A model generated the notes under the pieces. That model was not told the origin of the DNA, did not search any database, and saw only the letters and a list, made by a program, of their open reading frames with translations. The translations under genes and the position numbers were made by a program. Source: an uncultured Kiritimatiellota bacterium (lineage in GTDB: Bacteria; Verrucomicrobiota; Kiritimatiellia; RFP12; UBA1067). Taken from it: a stretch of DNA of 55,848 nt. The stretch spans positions 1 through 55,848 of the forward strand of contig CAKTZA010000018.1 of NCBI GenBank assembly GCA_934635045.1, given 5' to 3'. Numbering within the stretch: position 1 is the stretch's first letter; every line of letters starts with the position of its first letter. This document shows, piece after piece, positions 33,123-46,400 of this stretch.

Positions 33123-34253
33123 CAAGACCCTTACCGTATCCCTTGCAATCATCAGCTCCTCGTTCGTCGGGATGACCACGACGGGGATCTTCGAGTCCTT
33201 CGTCGAGATGACCTTCAGCTCGCCGCGCACCTTGTTCGCCGCCTTGTCGAGCTTGATGCCGAGCGCGCCGAGGCGCTTCAGGATGCGTTCGCGCACCTCC
33301 GACGAGTTCTCGCCGATGCCGCCCGTCAGGACGATCGCGTCCGCCCCGCCGACGATCGTGTTGTAGCCGCCGATGTAGAGCGCGACGCGGTAGGCGAGCA
33401 TCTCCAGCGCGAGCTCGGCCATCTTGTCGCCCTTGTCGGCCTTCGCGCAGATGTCGCGGCAGTCGCTCGACCCCGTGAGCGCGAGCAGGCCCGACTTCTT
33501 GTTGAGAAGCGTGTCGGCCTGTTCGGGCGTGAGGTGCTCGGCCTCCATGATCGCCAGGACGGCCGCCGCGTCGATGTTGCCGCAGCGCGTGCCCATCACG
33601 AGGCCGGCGAGCGGCGTGAGGCCCATCGTCGTGTCGACGACCTGGCCGTTCTTGATCGCCGCGAGCGAGCTGCCGTTGCCGAGGTGGCACGTGACGAGGT
33701 TCACCTTCGACAGCGGCTTCTTCAGGAACTTCGCCGCCGCGAGCGTCACGAACTTGTGCGACGTGCCGTGGAAGCCGTACTTGCGGATGCCGAGCTTCCT
33801 GTAGTACTTCGGGTCGATTGCGTACATGCCCGCGCAGTCCGGCATCGTCGCGATGTGGAAGGCCGTGTCGAAGACGCCGACGTTCGGGACGCCCTTGAAG
33901 ATCTTCTCGCACGCCTCGATGCCGCCGAGGTTCGCCGGCATGTGCAGGGGGCCGAACTTGACGAGCTTCTTCGCCTTCGCCATGTTCGCCTTGCTCATGA
34001 GCGCCGAGTCCTTGAAGACCTCGCCGCCGTGGAGGACGCGGTGGCCGATCGCGTCGATGCCCTGCGCCTTGTCGCCGAGTTCGGCGACGACCTGCTTCAG
34101 GGCCTCGGCGTGATCCTTCGGGCCGCCGCAGCCGATGCGCTCGATGACACCCTTCGCGAGGCGCGTCTCGGTCTTCATGTCGAAGAGCTGGTACTTGAGC
34201 GAGCTGGAGCCCGAGTTGATGACGAGAACTTTGCGAATTTCCTTTTTCATCAT
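33105..34253 (-). CDS. ackA: Acetate kinase
   Basis: Acetyl phosphate + ADP to acetate + ATP. 382 residues. The first phosphate motif VLVINSGSSSLKY is at 9-21. The LVTCHLGNGSSLAAI motif is near 195-209, and MGLTPLAGLVMGTRCGNID follows. IGENSSEVRERI lies in the C-terminal domain. Two ATGs in tandem (34253 and 34250) cannot be told apart; no ribosome site is visible. Upstream neighbour on the same strand is the giant surface protein gene. With pta it indicates acetate-producing fermentation. Confidence 0.97.
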   Translation of the reverse strand: MMKKEIRKVLVINSGSSSLKYQLFDMKTETRLAKGVIERIGCGGPKDHAEALKQVVAELGDKAQGIDAIGHRVLHGGEVFKDSALMSKANMAKAKKLVKFGPLHMPANLGGIEACEKIFKGVPNVGVFDTAFHIATMPDCAGMYAIDPKYYRKLGIRKYGFHGTSHKFVTLAAAKFLKKPLSKVNLVTCHLGNGSSLAAIKNGQVVDTTMGLTPLAGLVMGTRCGNIDAAAVLAIMEAEHLTPEQADTLLNKKSGLLALTGSSDCRDICAKADKGDKMAELALEMLAYRVALYIGGYNTIVGGADAIVLTGGIGENSSEVRERILKRLGALGIKLDKAANKVRGELKVISTKDSKIPVVVIPTNEELMIARDTVRVLGESKK

Positions 34254-34294
34254 GGTGTTTTTTGATTCCGGTTTCAGATTTGTCCTTTTCCCTT

Positions 34295-34375
34295 CCCGTC
34301 TGTCCGTCGTCCTTCGTTTGCCGTCCCTCCTTCGAGAGCCTCGGACAAAGGACAGCCGACAGCGGACAAACGGGA
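34295..34375. repeat. GGACAAAGGACAG-type palindromic element
   Basis: Left arm CGTCTGTCCGTCGTCCTTCG and right arm GGACAAAGGACAGCCGACAG are roughly complementary. It lies in the gap between ackA and the giant protein gene and directly abuts family B copy c. Confidence 0.65.
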
Positions 34376-34383
34376 ATTCATCT

Positions 34384-34418
34384 CATTCGATCATTCAGTC
34401 ATTCGATTATTCGATTTT
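34384..34418. repeat. Family B repeat, copy c (C-terminus of giant protein)
   Basis: ATTCGATCATTCAGTCATTCG and on, the reverse phrase of the family. It supplies the last eight or so codons of the giant protein (KSNNRMTE) and its stop codon. Confidence 0.75.
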
Positions 34419-37400
34419 TGCTCAATCTCCACCTTGTAGAAGCCGCCGGTCGCCTCGACGTCGGGCATCTTGACGCGGATGACGCCCGACTTCACGGTGT
34501 CGCCCGAAATCGTGACCTTTTCCGTCGCGACCGTCTGCCAGTTGGCGGCCAGCGTCGCGGTGTGCAGCACCTTCACCGTGACCGTCGAGCCGACCGCGAC
34601 GCGATAGATCGACGAGGCGGCTTCAGACGCGGCCAGTTCGCCCGAGACCGTGAGCGCGACTTCGCCCGCCGCCGTGTCGAACGCGAGGCCGGAGATCACC
34701 AGCGTGCCGTCCGCGAAGACGGGATCCACGCTGAGGGCCCCCGTCGCCGGATCGACCGCCAGGTTCGCGGGCGTGCCGAGCGCGAGCGACGCGAAGGACG
34801 CGGACGAGCGGAAGGCGTTCAGGACGCCCTGCGCCATCAGGCCGGCCGACGGCAGCTTGTTGTCGTTGACTTCCGTCAGCAGGCTGTGCACCAGCGTGTT
34901 GTTGACCCACAGTTCGCCGGCTCCCGTCTGATCCAGCTCCGCGACGCCGCGCGCCTTGAGGAACGAGCCGTCCTTGCGCGCGGCATCCGTCGCCATCACG
35001 TATTCCCACGCATCCGGCAGGTTGTCGCCGTCCGTGTCGGCGTCCTCGATGTAGATCGTGACCGCCTTGCCCGTGCCGAACGAGTCGCCAAACCTGACGG
35101 CCACCGGGTTCAGGTAATCGGCGGTCGAGCCGTCGCGGGCGCAGAGGTAGCCCATCGACTCCCACTTGTCCCAGACGCCGTTGCCGTTCGAGTCTACGAA
35201 CGCCTGCAGGTAGTACGTGCCCTTCGGGAGGCCGAGGAGGCGGCAGTTCACGCCGTCGGCATCCGTCGCCGTGACGCAGGCGCCGCCGACCGGCGCGCCC
35301 GTGAAGTCCGGCGACGTGTAGGCCCGGACGCGGACGACCGCCCCGTTCGTCACGGCGCTCGGCCCGTAGTAGCGAACCGACGCCGGGATCGTCCCGGTCT
35401 CGTAGCCGTTCGTCTGCACGCCCATGAGGAACGTGCCGCCGTCCACGAAGGCGTCGTCCTTGTACTTCGCGTTGTAGGCCGACACCGACCACGCATACGT
35501 CTGGCCGTTCTCGAAGACGCCCGTCGCGCCCGTCGGCGTGTCGCCGACGAACAGCGGCGCCGCCCACGTGTAGACGCCGTTCGCGTCCGCCGCCGGCATG
35601 CGCAGGTAGTCGCTCGTCCACTTGAACGTGCCCGTCTCGTTCGTGACCGAGACCTTGAACGCCGTGTAGCCGTTGGCGTTGTAGGGCATCGTCCACGAGA
35701 AGGTCGGACGGCCCACCAGGATCACGCCGTTGCCCTCGGCGGTCTGCTGCGGCACCGGCAGGTTGCGCACGCTGTCGAACCAGCGCACCGGCATCACCTG
35801 CGAGATGTTGCTGTCCCCGCTGCCCGAATTGACGTCCTCGTTTCCGATGACGATCCGGTAGACCACGCCGATAAGTTCGCCGATCCGATAGGTCTGGGAC
35901 GGGTTGGAGGCCGACGGAATCTCGCCGTTGCTGATCTTGCTCACGATGTCGTCGTACAGGGTCTCCCAGTCGACGTCCAGCGCGCCCTTCGCGAGGAAGT
36001 TGGCCTCCGAGATCCACGGGTTCACGGCCGCATTGACGTGCTGATCGAGCAGCACGCGGCGCTCGCCGTCGCCGACGCTGCTCACGTACGCCTGGCCCGT
36101 CGTGCCGATCAGCATGTGCCGCACGACGCGGATGCGGTCGTAGACGCCGCCGCTCGGCTTCGACTCCGACACGAAGTTCGTGTAGTTGCCGCTTTCCGTG
36201 CCATAGAGCGCCGAGCGGTCGTCGAGGCCCTTGATCGGGTCGACGCGCGTGAAGATCGGCGTCGTGTCGGTCAGCATGATGTCGGCCGACGTGCCCTTCC
36301 ACGAGACGTCCACGCCCGCGACGCAGCCGTAGGGCTCGCCCGCCGTGTAGGCGCCGTCACCGTCCAGGTCGGCAAAGGCGATGATCGTGTTCAGGCCCTC
36401 GCGGACATGGCCCGTCGTGGCCTTGCCGAGGAAGAGCTTGCGCGGCAGGCCCACCGCCTCGTTCACCGTGTAGGAGATGCGGAAGGTCTGGTCTTCGAGC
36501 GAGGCGTAGTCCGCCGTGTTCGTCGCGTTGATCGAGTAGGTATTCGCAAAGACGCCAAGGTCAATGTCGAACGCGCCGGAGGTCAAGTCGATCGTGCCCA
36601 GCTCCAACTTGGACGGGACATAGATCCACGTCGCGGTCTTGCCGTCTTCCGCACGCCACAGTTCGAGATCCTGAAGCGCGTTGTAGTCGGAGGACGTCGA
36701 AATCAGCGACACGTTCTCCTCGCCGTACTTCTGCTGATCGGCCGTGAACTCGGCGAGCGTCCCGCGCTTGACGGCCACCTTCTGGCTGCCGGCCGTGCCG
36801 GTGTAGAGACGCCAGCTGACCGTCGTGCCCGACGGATCGTGGCAGAACTCCAGCTTCACCGAGTCCTTGTTGACGTAGCCCGGCGCGAGCGTGCCGATCG
36901 CATGGCGGTTCGACCACCGGCCCAGCGAATGGGTGTAGACCGTCGCCGTGGACGACGACGCGGTTCCGCTGCCGGTTGTCGTGTCGCCGGACGACGAGCC
37001 GATGCTGAAGGTCGCGTCCATGCCGTTCTCGAACGTGCCGGACGTCGTCATCTGCACGACGAGCGGGGCCTTCTCGACCATTTCGCTGCGCGAGCCGCTG
37101 TAGCGCAGCGTCAGCGCGATCGTCGGGATCGGGTAGTCCGCCACCAGCTCGTCGGAGCCGACGTAGTGCGACTGCTGGTCGGCGATGATCGGCATCACCT
37201 GCTTCGCGTAGCGATTCTCGCTGCGGTTCGACCAGCCGTCGCCGTCGGCGTCCGCATACGGGTCGTACTTCAGGCGCGAGGCGAAGTCGTCCGAATAGAG
37301 GGCCTCCCAGCTGTCGTCCACGAGGTCGTGGTCGGTGAAGATCTCGCCGACGTAGAGGTCGCCGACCTGGAAGAAGTAGTCGGGCACGCCCGGATTGACC

Positions 37401-40400
37401 GAGTCGGCGCGCGTCGGGTCGAACACCTTGCCGGCGAACTTGAAGACCTCGGAGAGGAGGTACTCGACATAGTTCGGCAGGCCGTCGTGGTCATGGTCGT
37501 CCAGCGCGGACTCGCCCTTGATGCCGTACAGCTCCGTCCACCAGTCCGGCAGGCCGAGGCGGTCGGCGTCCGCCGTCTGGCGGTGATCGTCCGACCCGAT
37601 GACGGCATTGCCGTTGGCGTCCCTGTGCGAGCCCTTCGCGAGGTCGCGCAGATACGCCTCGCCGGCCGTGATCAGGAGGCCGTCGTAGTCGACGATCGTG
37701 TCCCAGGAGATGAACTCGCTGGACGGCATGTCATCGCGGCGGTAGTTCTGATCGGCATACTCCTCCCACCAGTCCGGGAGGCCGTCGTTGTCCGAGTCGG
37801 GGCCCGAGATCTCCCAGACGGAAGACGCGCCCTGCTCGTCCCAGAAGCCGACCGTCGCGTCGCAGTACTTCGCATACGCGCCGCCGAGCGGCAGCAGGTC
37901 GTCGCCCATCTGGTTGAGGTGGCGGCCCGTGAACTCGTAGAGCAGATGGAAGCGGCTCGAGTCGCCGAGGTCGTTGACGAGACGGTGGCGGGAGGCGGTC
38001 GTCTGATAGGCGGCGGTGGTGTCGATCCGGTTCAGCGTCATCTGCGTCCAGCGCGAGACCGGCTCGGCCGTGCGGGCGAACGAGTAGACGCCCTGAAGCG
38101 CGCCCTTGAAGTCTTCGCTCCAGTAGATCGAGTCGAGCGTCGTGCCGTCGAAGCGCGGCAGGTGCGCGACCGTGTTCGGCACCCACGACACCCACGCCGG
38201 GCTGTCATAGACCGAACCGTAGCCGGCAAACGGGCCAGACCCCGCGAGCACCGTCTTCCACCACGGGATCTCGTAGCCCTCCGGGCGGCTGACCGGGGCC
38301 TTCGCGCCCGTGTCGCCGAAGCCGTGCGGCTCTTTGGCGACGCTCGCCGCGTCGACGCCGCCGAAGAGCGAGTCGAACGAGTAGTGGTAGCGCAATTCGG
38401 GCGTGACGTCATAGTCGTTCCCGCTCGCGTCCTTCGCGTAGCGGTGCTTGCCGGCGACCCAGTCGGCGTAGAAGGCGTTGCGGTTCTCCTGCGCAAGCGC
38501 GGACGTGTAGCGCGTCTTCATCGTCGCGCGGATCTCGTCGATCGTGCGCGCGCCGTCCCAGACGCGGATCTCGTCCACATAGCCCGTGTAGAAGTTCTTG
38601 TAGCGGCTGAAGCCCACCGCGTTCAGCACGTTCAGGTGCCAGAAGTAGTTGCCGCCGAGGTCGCCGCGTCCCTTCGCGCTCGCGCCGACCAGCAGGGCTT
38701 TGTAGGCGTATTCGCGGTCGGACCAGTACGTCTGCGACTCCGAGCGGACGCTGATCGCGCTCGAGCCGTATTCGGGCTGGAGGCCGGACGTCTTGCTGCC
38801 GACGGCGTTCCCGTTCACGTAGAGGACGAGATCGCGCCCGTCATAGGTCGCCGCGAGGTGCGTCCACACGCCCGCGACCGCCTCGGTCGGCGAAACGACC
38901 TCGACCTGGTTGTTGGCGACCGTGCCGTTCGGGTCGAAGCAGGTGTACCACCTGCCGCCCCGGATCGCCAGCTGGAAGTTGCGGCGGAGGAACTCCTCGT
39001 CACCGACATTCGACGGCGACGACCAGATGACGCGCTCAAGGATCGTCGCGTCGTCCGCCACCGTGTCGGGGCAGACCCAGCACTCGACGGTGTACTGGAG
39101 GAACGACATGTCGTCGGGATAGGCGCGCGCGCCGACCGGATGGACCTCCGGCACGTACGGCATCGACTGGAGGAGCGAGGGCTTCGCCGGGCCCTGGAAG
39201 TACATCGCCTGACGGCGCACGGGCGAATCGCTGTCCTGCGGATCGCTGCCGCCGCGGCGGAACTTGCCCTCCTTCTCCGCGTAGTCGCTCAGGCCGTCGT
39301 GGTCGGTGTCATAGCCCTCGTTCTCCTCGAACGAGAAGATCCAGTTCTCCTCGCCCGTCTGGGCCATGTACCAGGGATCCGGCAGGAAGGCCGTGAAGAG
39401 GAAGAGGTCGCCGCTCTGGTCCTTGGCGCGGACATAGCAGTCGAAGTCGCGGAAGAAGTACTCGACGCCATCCTTCTTGAACGACGCGCCGCCGAGGTTG
39501 GCTACGTACTTGCGCGTCGGCAGGCGCCAGAACATGCGGACGAGCGAGTTCGAGTACGTGGAGTCCGTCATCCACAGCGGCGTCGGGTCGGTGTGCAGCC
39601 ACGTCGTCGTGCCGACCTCCGGCATCAGGGCCTCGACCTGGTTGCGGATGTCGTCGCCGTCCGGGTCGGCGTCCGCCGCGCCCGCGAGCCACGGGAAGAC
39701 CTCGAAGTCCATCGCGCCGCGCGGCGCCTTCGGCGGATTCTTCGTCCAGACATTACTTTCCGCCGTCTGCTTCTGCATGGTGTTGTCGCCGTACCAGGCG
39801 TCGTAAACGATGTCGCACGGGGCGTTCTTTTCGATCCGGACGCCGCTCGCGCCGAGCAGCGGGTTGAGGCCGTGGAAGAGCTCGTAGTAGTCGTCCATGC
39901 CGTCCTGGTCGGTGTCGGCCTTCGTCGGGTCGCAGCTGATGTACTTCGACGGGGCCGCCAGCATCTTGGTGTAGCCCATCTTCTCCATGATCGTCGGGGA
40001 CCAGAGATCCGCGATCATCGTGTCGCCGCAGCGATCCTTGAAGATGTAGTAGGCGCCGCCCAGCCGTTCGCCGGAGACCGCCTCAAGGTACGCGCAGTCC
40101 CAGGCGTTCGTGACGCGCGAGAAGTAGGGCGCGCCCGACGCCTGGTCCGTCACGAGCCACGGGTTGTAGAGCGGGCTCGTCTTGTCCACGAGCGTCTTGT
40201 ACCAAAACTCGTCCATGTCCGCGCACGCGAGCGCCGCGAGGTTCGGCTCGAAGCTGGCCTCGCCCTGGGCGTTGGTCGTCCAGTACAGCTCGGACGGGAT
40301 GTAGTCCCACCGCGTGAACGGATCGTCGTAGCGCCAGCAGCGCATCGCGCCGACGAGGTATTCCTGCCAGTTCTCGAGGCCGTCGTGGTCGTAGTCGCGA

Positions 40401-43400
40401 TTGACGAGCGAGGCGGCCGGCGCGCCGTAGTACGTGCGCGAGATCGTGTTCGAGGACGCCGAGCCGGAGGAGATCTCCTTCACGACCGGGCTGGTCGTGG
40501 CGTCGGCGACCGTGCCGTCCATGCCGTCCACGTAGCCGACGAGGCAGTTGCCGACGTCCGCGCCGCCCGCATCTTTCGCGTAGAGGCCGTCGAAGTCGGC
40601 GTAGTCGTCGGGATTGGCCAGCGTCTTGCCCGCGAACTGGGCCTCCCAGCCGTCCGGCAGACCGTCGAGGTCGGTATCGACCGAGCAGGGGTTCAGGCCG
40701 CCGCCCGGAATCGACGTCAGGTACGCGCCGGAGACGAGGCCGTCCGCCGGCGTCCCGTAGACGAACTTCCCGCCTTCCTCGCCGTCCTTCATGCCGTCGC
40801 CGTCGGTGTCCTCGTTCCACGGGTCGGTCGGGAAGAACTTGTTGAGCCAGTTCGCGTCCGCCGCCGGGCGCACGATCGTCGTCGAGACGTTCGTGTAGGC
40901 CGCACAGGAGTCCGTGCCGGCGAATTCGCGCCATTCGTTGAGGCCGTCCTCGTCCATCAGCGTGTCCGTATCATTCTGGCTGGCCGCCTTCGGAATCGTC
41001 GGGCTCATCGGCGCGTCCGGGCCGAGGATGCTGAAGACACGGGTTTCGCCGAGAAGCGACGCCTTCGTCGCCTTCGGGCCCGACATCACGTAGAGCTCCC
41101 AGCCGTCCGGCACGCCGTCACCGTCCGTATCGGCGCCATTCGTGTCGGAGAAGGCCGAGACCGTCGCGTTCGACGTGACGGACGACGAGTCGGCCGCATC
41201 GACCTGCGGCTCGTTCGGGCCGCACGGATTCGTCGTGTAGAGGCTGAAGATCGTCCGCCAGGGGCGGTCCTTCGTCGGCTCGACGTCGGATGCGTCGATG
41301 CAGCCGCTGTTCAGGTAGTAGGACATCAGCAGGAACTCGTCGTACGTCGTGTACGGGCGCGTCCGCGTCGAGACGCCCGCGTAGCCCGTGCCCGCCAGGA
41401 ACTTGTCCGTCAGCAGGGCGCCGTCCCCGTCCTTGGTGGCCGTGCCCCAGCGCGCGGCGAGCGGGGTCTCCGACTTCCACGCCGTGCGCGGGTCGAACCC
41501 GAACTGCTGGTAGACGTAGGAGTGGATGTACGCGATCTTGCGCGTGTCGAGCGGTTCGGCCACGACGACCGCGCCCGCCGCGACGGCCTCGTGCCGCGCG
41601 ACGACCAGCTCGCCGAAGTGGGCGGTCTCGTCCGTGCCGACGCCAACCGCCGCGTTGCCGTACACCCACGCGGCGTTGCAGCGCTCCTCGGCAATCGCGC
41701 CCGCGAGCTGACGCTCGACGTATTCCGTCGCCGTCGCGGCGTTGCGCACGAGCGTGCCCTTCGCGAGCCGCTTCGGCAGGCCGCGCACCACGGCGCCGGT
41801 GTCATCCGAGTAGGCGAACGCCTCCGTCGCCGCGATGTCGGCGTAGAGACGGCTGACGGCGACGCCGCCGATCGTCCCGGCATCGACGGCCGGCAGGGCC
41901 GCCGCGCGAATCGCGACCTTCACCCAGCTCGCGCCGTCCGTCCACAGGCCCGTGCCGTCGTAGGCCTCGCACGTCACGATGTCTTCCGTCACCGTCGTCT
42001 CGCTGACCGTGACGAGATCGGTGTCCGCAACGACGTACCACTGCACGCCGTCCGTGTCGCCGTCCGGCGTGGCGATGGCGAAGGAGACGGGGTATTCGAG
42101 ATCCTCCGGCGAACGCTTCTCCGTCGCCAGCAGGACGTACTCGTCGCAGTACGGCTCGCCGCTGCTCCGGTAGATCGACGTGTAGGCCATGTGGTCGCCG
42201 TCGAAGTTGCGCTCCGCGTCGCAGGTGACGTTGTCGGTCGCGTACTTCAGCGGATCCGTCTTCGACACCATCACCTCGAAGCCGTCCGGCAGACCGTCGC
42301 CGTCGGTGTCGAAGTCAAACGGGTTCGTGCCGAGGGCGAGTTCCTCAAGATCGGTCAGGCCGTCGTTGTCGCTGTCGCGCGCGGCCGCCTCGTCGGCGCT
42401 GCCGCTCGGCAGACGTGGATTCATGAGGCGGGCGATCTCGGCGGACGTGATGACCGTGCCCGCGCCCGGATTGCGCGCGTCGAACCGGCGGCCCGTCTCG
42501 TAGAGGTGGTTCGTAACCAGCGTGCCGTTGAGCGCGCGCACTTCCAGGTAGCCGACCGTCGCGCGGTACCAGTGGTAGTACTCGAAGCCGTCCGGGAAGC
42601 CGTCCTCGTCGGTGTCTTCCAGCGTCGGGTCGGAGGGGCACTCCGGCGACCAGAGGTTCCAGTTCGTCGCATGCGTCGCGTCAATCCCAAGCGCCTGCGC
42701 GTACTCCAGCCACGCGAGATACTCGACCTTCGAGAGCGTGGACTTCGTGTCTGCATCCGGATCCGTGTAGACGCGGTCGGGCTTCACGCCCAGCAGCCCC
42801 ACGCGTTCCGGCGCGTCGTTGAGGCCATAGCCGTAGCCGCGAATCTCAAGCGCCGCCGTGAACTTCGAGCCGTCCGGCAGGTAGTCCTCGTCGTCGTTGA
42901 ACGACAGCAGCGACAGGAGGTCATCGCCCGTGACCGCGCCCGAATTGGGATCGTAGACGCCCATGCCGTACTTCTTCGCGTAGAGATCCGGGATGCCGTC
43001 CTGGTTGATGTCGCCCATGTTGTCGGAGGCGTACTTTTCGATGGAGAAGACGGCTTCCAGCTGGGTCAGCGCGTAGCCGCCCTCCTCGTCCTCGTCGGTC
43101 GGCAGGGTGACGAGGCGACCGGAGTCGTTCGCCTCGGACATTTCCGGCGCCGTCGTGTCATTGAGGTAGGCATCCGTCACGGTGCTGCCGGCATCTCCGC
43201 TGGACGTGATGACGAGCCACGTGTAGAGGAAGGAGTCGACGGGATTGCCGAACTCGTCCTTGCGCGCGTTGTACTTGTAGCCGCTCTCCCCGAGGCCAAG
43301 GCTGTTGCCAGAGGTGTTGATCGCCGTGTCGCGCGACACGTAGTAGCCCGTGCGCCCGTCCGGGTAGTGGAGGTTCGCGGCGGTGCCGTCGTCGATGTCG

Positions 43401-46400
43401 CCGACCTTGTAGCCGTAGCCAAAGACATCAAACGTCTTCTCCAGGCCGCAGTTGACCGTCGAGCTCCAGTTGTTGACCGGAATCGCCGACTTCGAGGCGG
43501 CCCACACGCGGCCTTCGCCACGACCACTGGCCTTCGTGTTGTAGCGGTCGCCCTTCGAGGCGCCATAGCCCGTCGCCGGGCCGTGCGCCACCAGCTTCAT
43601 CGACTTCGACGCCTCGACGTCGTACGTCCACGTGGCGGTGGCGGTCTGGCCGTCCGGGTCAGTGATGATGAGGCGCACCGTCTGTCCCGCACCCGAAGAC
43701 GAGAAGGTGGGCTTGAAGCCGGCCGCGCCGGCCGCAGCGGCGTCCATCGAATTGGAGTAGCTGTTCGGGCCCCAGCCGCCGCCGCCCTTGAACTCGACCT
43801 TCATGCCGCGCGTGAAGTCGTTCACGACGTCCGTGAAGCTCCACGTCAATGCCTCGTCGACCTGCCCGATCGCGACCTTGATGGCGTTCGTGCCCGGTTC
43901 GGGGTAAATCATGTCGAGAACAGGCTCCACGTTGTAGACCTTGATCGCCGACGGCGCGACGCCGAGGTAGTAGTCGCATGCGCGCTTGCCGCCGGAATTC
44001 GGCACGACCGTCTCCGTCAGGTTCGTCAGGACGGCCTTGAAGCCCGTCGTGCGCGAGTTGAGCGTACCGTCCATCGACTGGACGAAGATCGGCATTTCCG
44101 TCACGCGCCGCGGGAAGCGGATCGTGTAGCTGTCGTAGTCCTCGCCATTGAACGACTCCGTGCCGTTCGTCGTCACGTTGGCGCTGGTCTGCAGCTGGAA
44201 GAGCCCCGGCGCCTCCGCACCCGTCGCGTTCGGCGCGAGAAGGAGCTTCACGTACATGTCGAAGTCGCAGGCATTGAGGCCGAGCTTGACCGTGACCTGC
44301 GCCCCGCCGCCGGCCTCAACCGACTCCGTTTCGTTGTAGATGCCGTTGTGCTCCAGCGTGATCGACGGCTGGTCGATGACGCTGACCTTGAAGGAGAACT
44401 TGCTGTTGAGCGTACCGTTGCCGTACTTGCCCGCCATGTCCTTGTCGCCCAGATCGACGTCGACCGTGTAGATGCCAGCGGAGCGGAAGACGTAGTTCGT
44501 CGACGTCTCGTCCGGGTTGCCCTCCACGACGATCGGCGTGTTGGGGGAGCCGTCCGGGTCGGTGATGCGCCAGCGGACGCGGAACGCCGCATCATTCGTC
44601 GCGGCCTTGTCCACCTCGCCCGGCTCGATCACGGAGACGGCGAATTTCTGCGCAACGTTGATCGGGAACGGCCCGACCGTCGCGCCCGCCGCGTTGACCT
44701 CGTAGGTGCCGTCGTTGACCGAGACGAACTCGACGGACGGCATCACGTTGTGGACGGTGAACGTGACCGGCGCGCTGCTCTTGTAGACCGAGACGACCTG
44801 CGCGGGATCGTCCGTCCAGGTCGAGGTCTTCAGGAAGACGATGCTGTAGGACAGGAACCTGCCGAGCTTCGAGCCGTCGCCGTCCGTCAGCACGAGCGTG
44901 CAGCCCGACGAGACCGAGTCCGAATAGGCGCCGAGCTTCTTGCCCACGCCACCCGCGACCGCCTTCCAGGTGCAGTCAATCGCCTCCGTGTCCTCGTCGG
45001 AGTCGCCCTTGATGTAGGCGTAGATTTCGCCCTGCGAGTTGCGGACCGGATTGCCGGACTCGTCCTGCAGCGCAATCTTCAGCTGCACGGTCTCGCCTTC
45101 GGCGAACTCCGCCTCGCCCGTGTAGTACTCGCTCGCCGACAGGATCGTCGTCACCACGCGATCCGGCGCCGAAACGGTCATGGTAAAGTCATGGTTCGCG
45201 CTCTCGTTGCCCGAAATCGGGCTCTTCACGTAGATGTACGAACTGTACACCGTCTTCTCGGCCGTGTACGTGACGGTCGGCAGCACGTCCGTCGTGTTCG
45301 TCAGGAAGAGGACGCCGCCCTTGCCGGGGAGATACAGGCCGTCGAGCTTGACCGGCTTCGTGTCGCGCCCGTTCTTGTCCCGGACGATCCAGATCTCGTA
45401 GCCGCCGTTCGTGCAGGTCATGTCGGCATACGTGTCGGAGACGACGATCTGGAGCGGCTGCGCGGTGTCGGCGATTGCGGTCGACGCGTCCGTGCCGTCG
45501 AACATCGAGTCGATGGAGGGGTTCTGGGCGTCGATGTTGAGGCCCGCGCCGGCCACCGTGTCCCAGCCCTTGATGCCGCCGTCCGCGACAGGCTTCAGGG
45601 CGTTCGCGTTCGTCGTCTTCGGCGTGAAGAGGATGTGGTTGGAGAGGTCGTTCACCCACTCGTCGCTCCGCAGCGCATAGATGTAGAGCCGCGTGGAGGA
45701 CGACGTCGCGCCCGCGCGAATCGTCACCGTCGGGTTTGTGCCTGGGTTCGTCTGCAGCGTGACGTCCTCGTCCGTCGCGTCCGAGAAGCGGATGTAGTCC
45801 CACCACTTGTACGGGCAGGCCGCATCCTGGATCGACGGCTCGATCTCGATCTCGACGTCTTCGGTGAAGACCTGGTTAAACGTGACCTTCAGCTCCGTCA
45901 CGTAGTGCGTGTAGGCGCTCGTCGCCGTCACCGTCCGATCCGCCGGGGCGACCGTCACCGCGCGCTCGGACGGCTCGGAGCACTTCACCGGCACCGTCAC
46001 GTAGTCTTCGAGGCGCTGGGGCACAACCATCCCGACATTGTAGTTGAAATCGGGGAACGCGCTCAGGATGAGGTTCGCCGACGTGCCCTGCGTCACGCCC
46101 TCCAGGTCAAACGTGTAGGACATCTTGCCGGACATGACCTTGATCTCGCGCACCCAGCGCTTCTCGGTCGTGGACGCCGTGACGTGGATGTCGCGCTGAA
46201 TGCAGTCCGTCCCCGCCGGGAGACGGAAGACCGACTCGTCCGCCGACCAAAGGTAGAGGGAGTAGGCGTTGTTCGTCGGCAGGCTGTCCGCCTGCAGCGA
46301 GGGGATGTCGCCGCCGTTGTCGATCTCGCTGCTGCCCTGATGCACCGTGCGCCAGACCGTCTTCGTCGCCGCGTCTTCCCACGCCGTGTCGAAGCCGATC

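Noticed and set aside
21848..34418. CRISPR array made of the repeat families
   Set aside because: Repeats are degenerate, inverted and not separated by regular unique spacers, and no cas gene is present.
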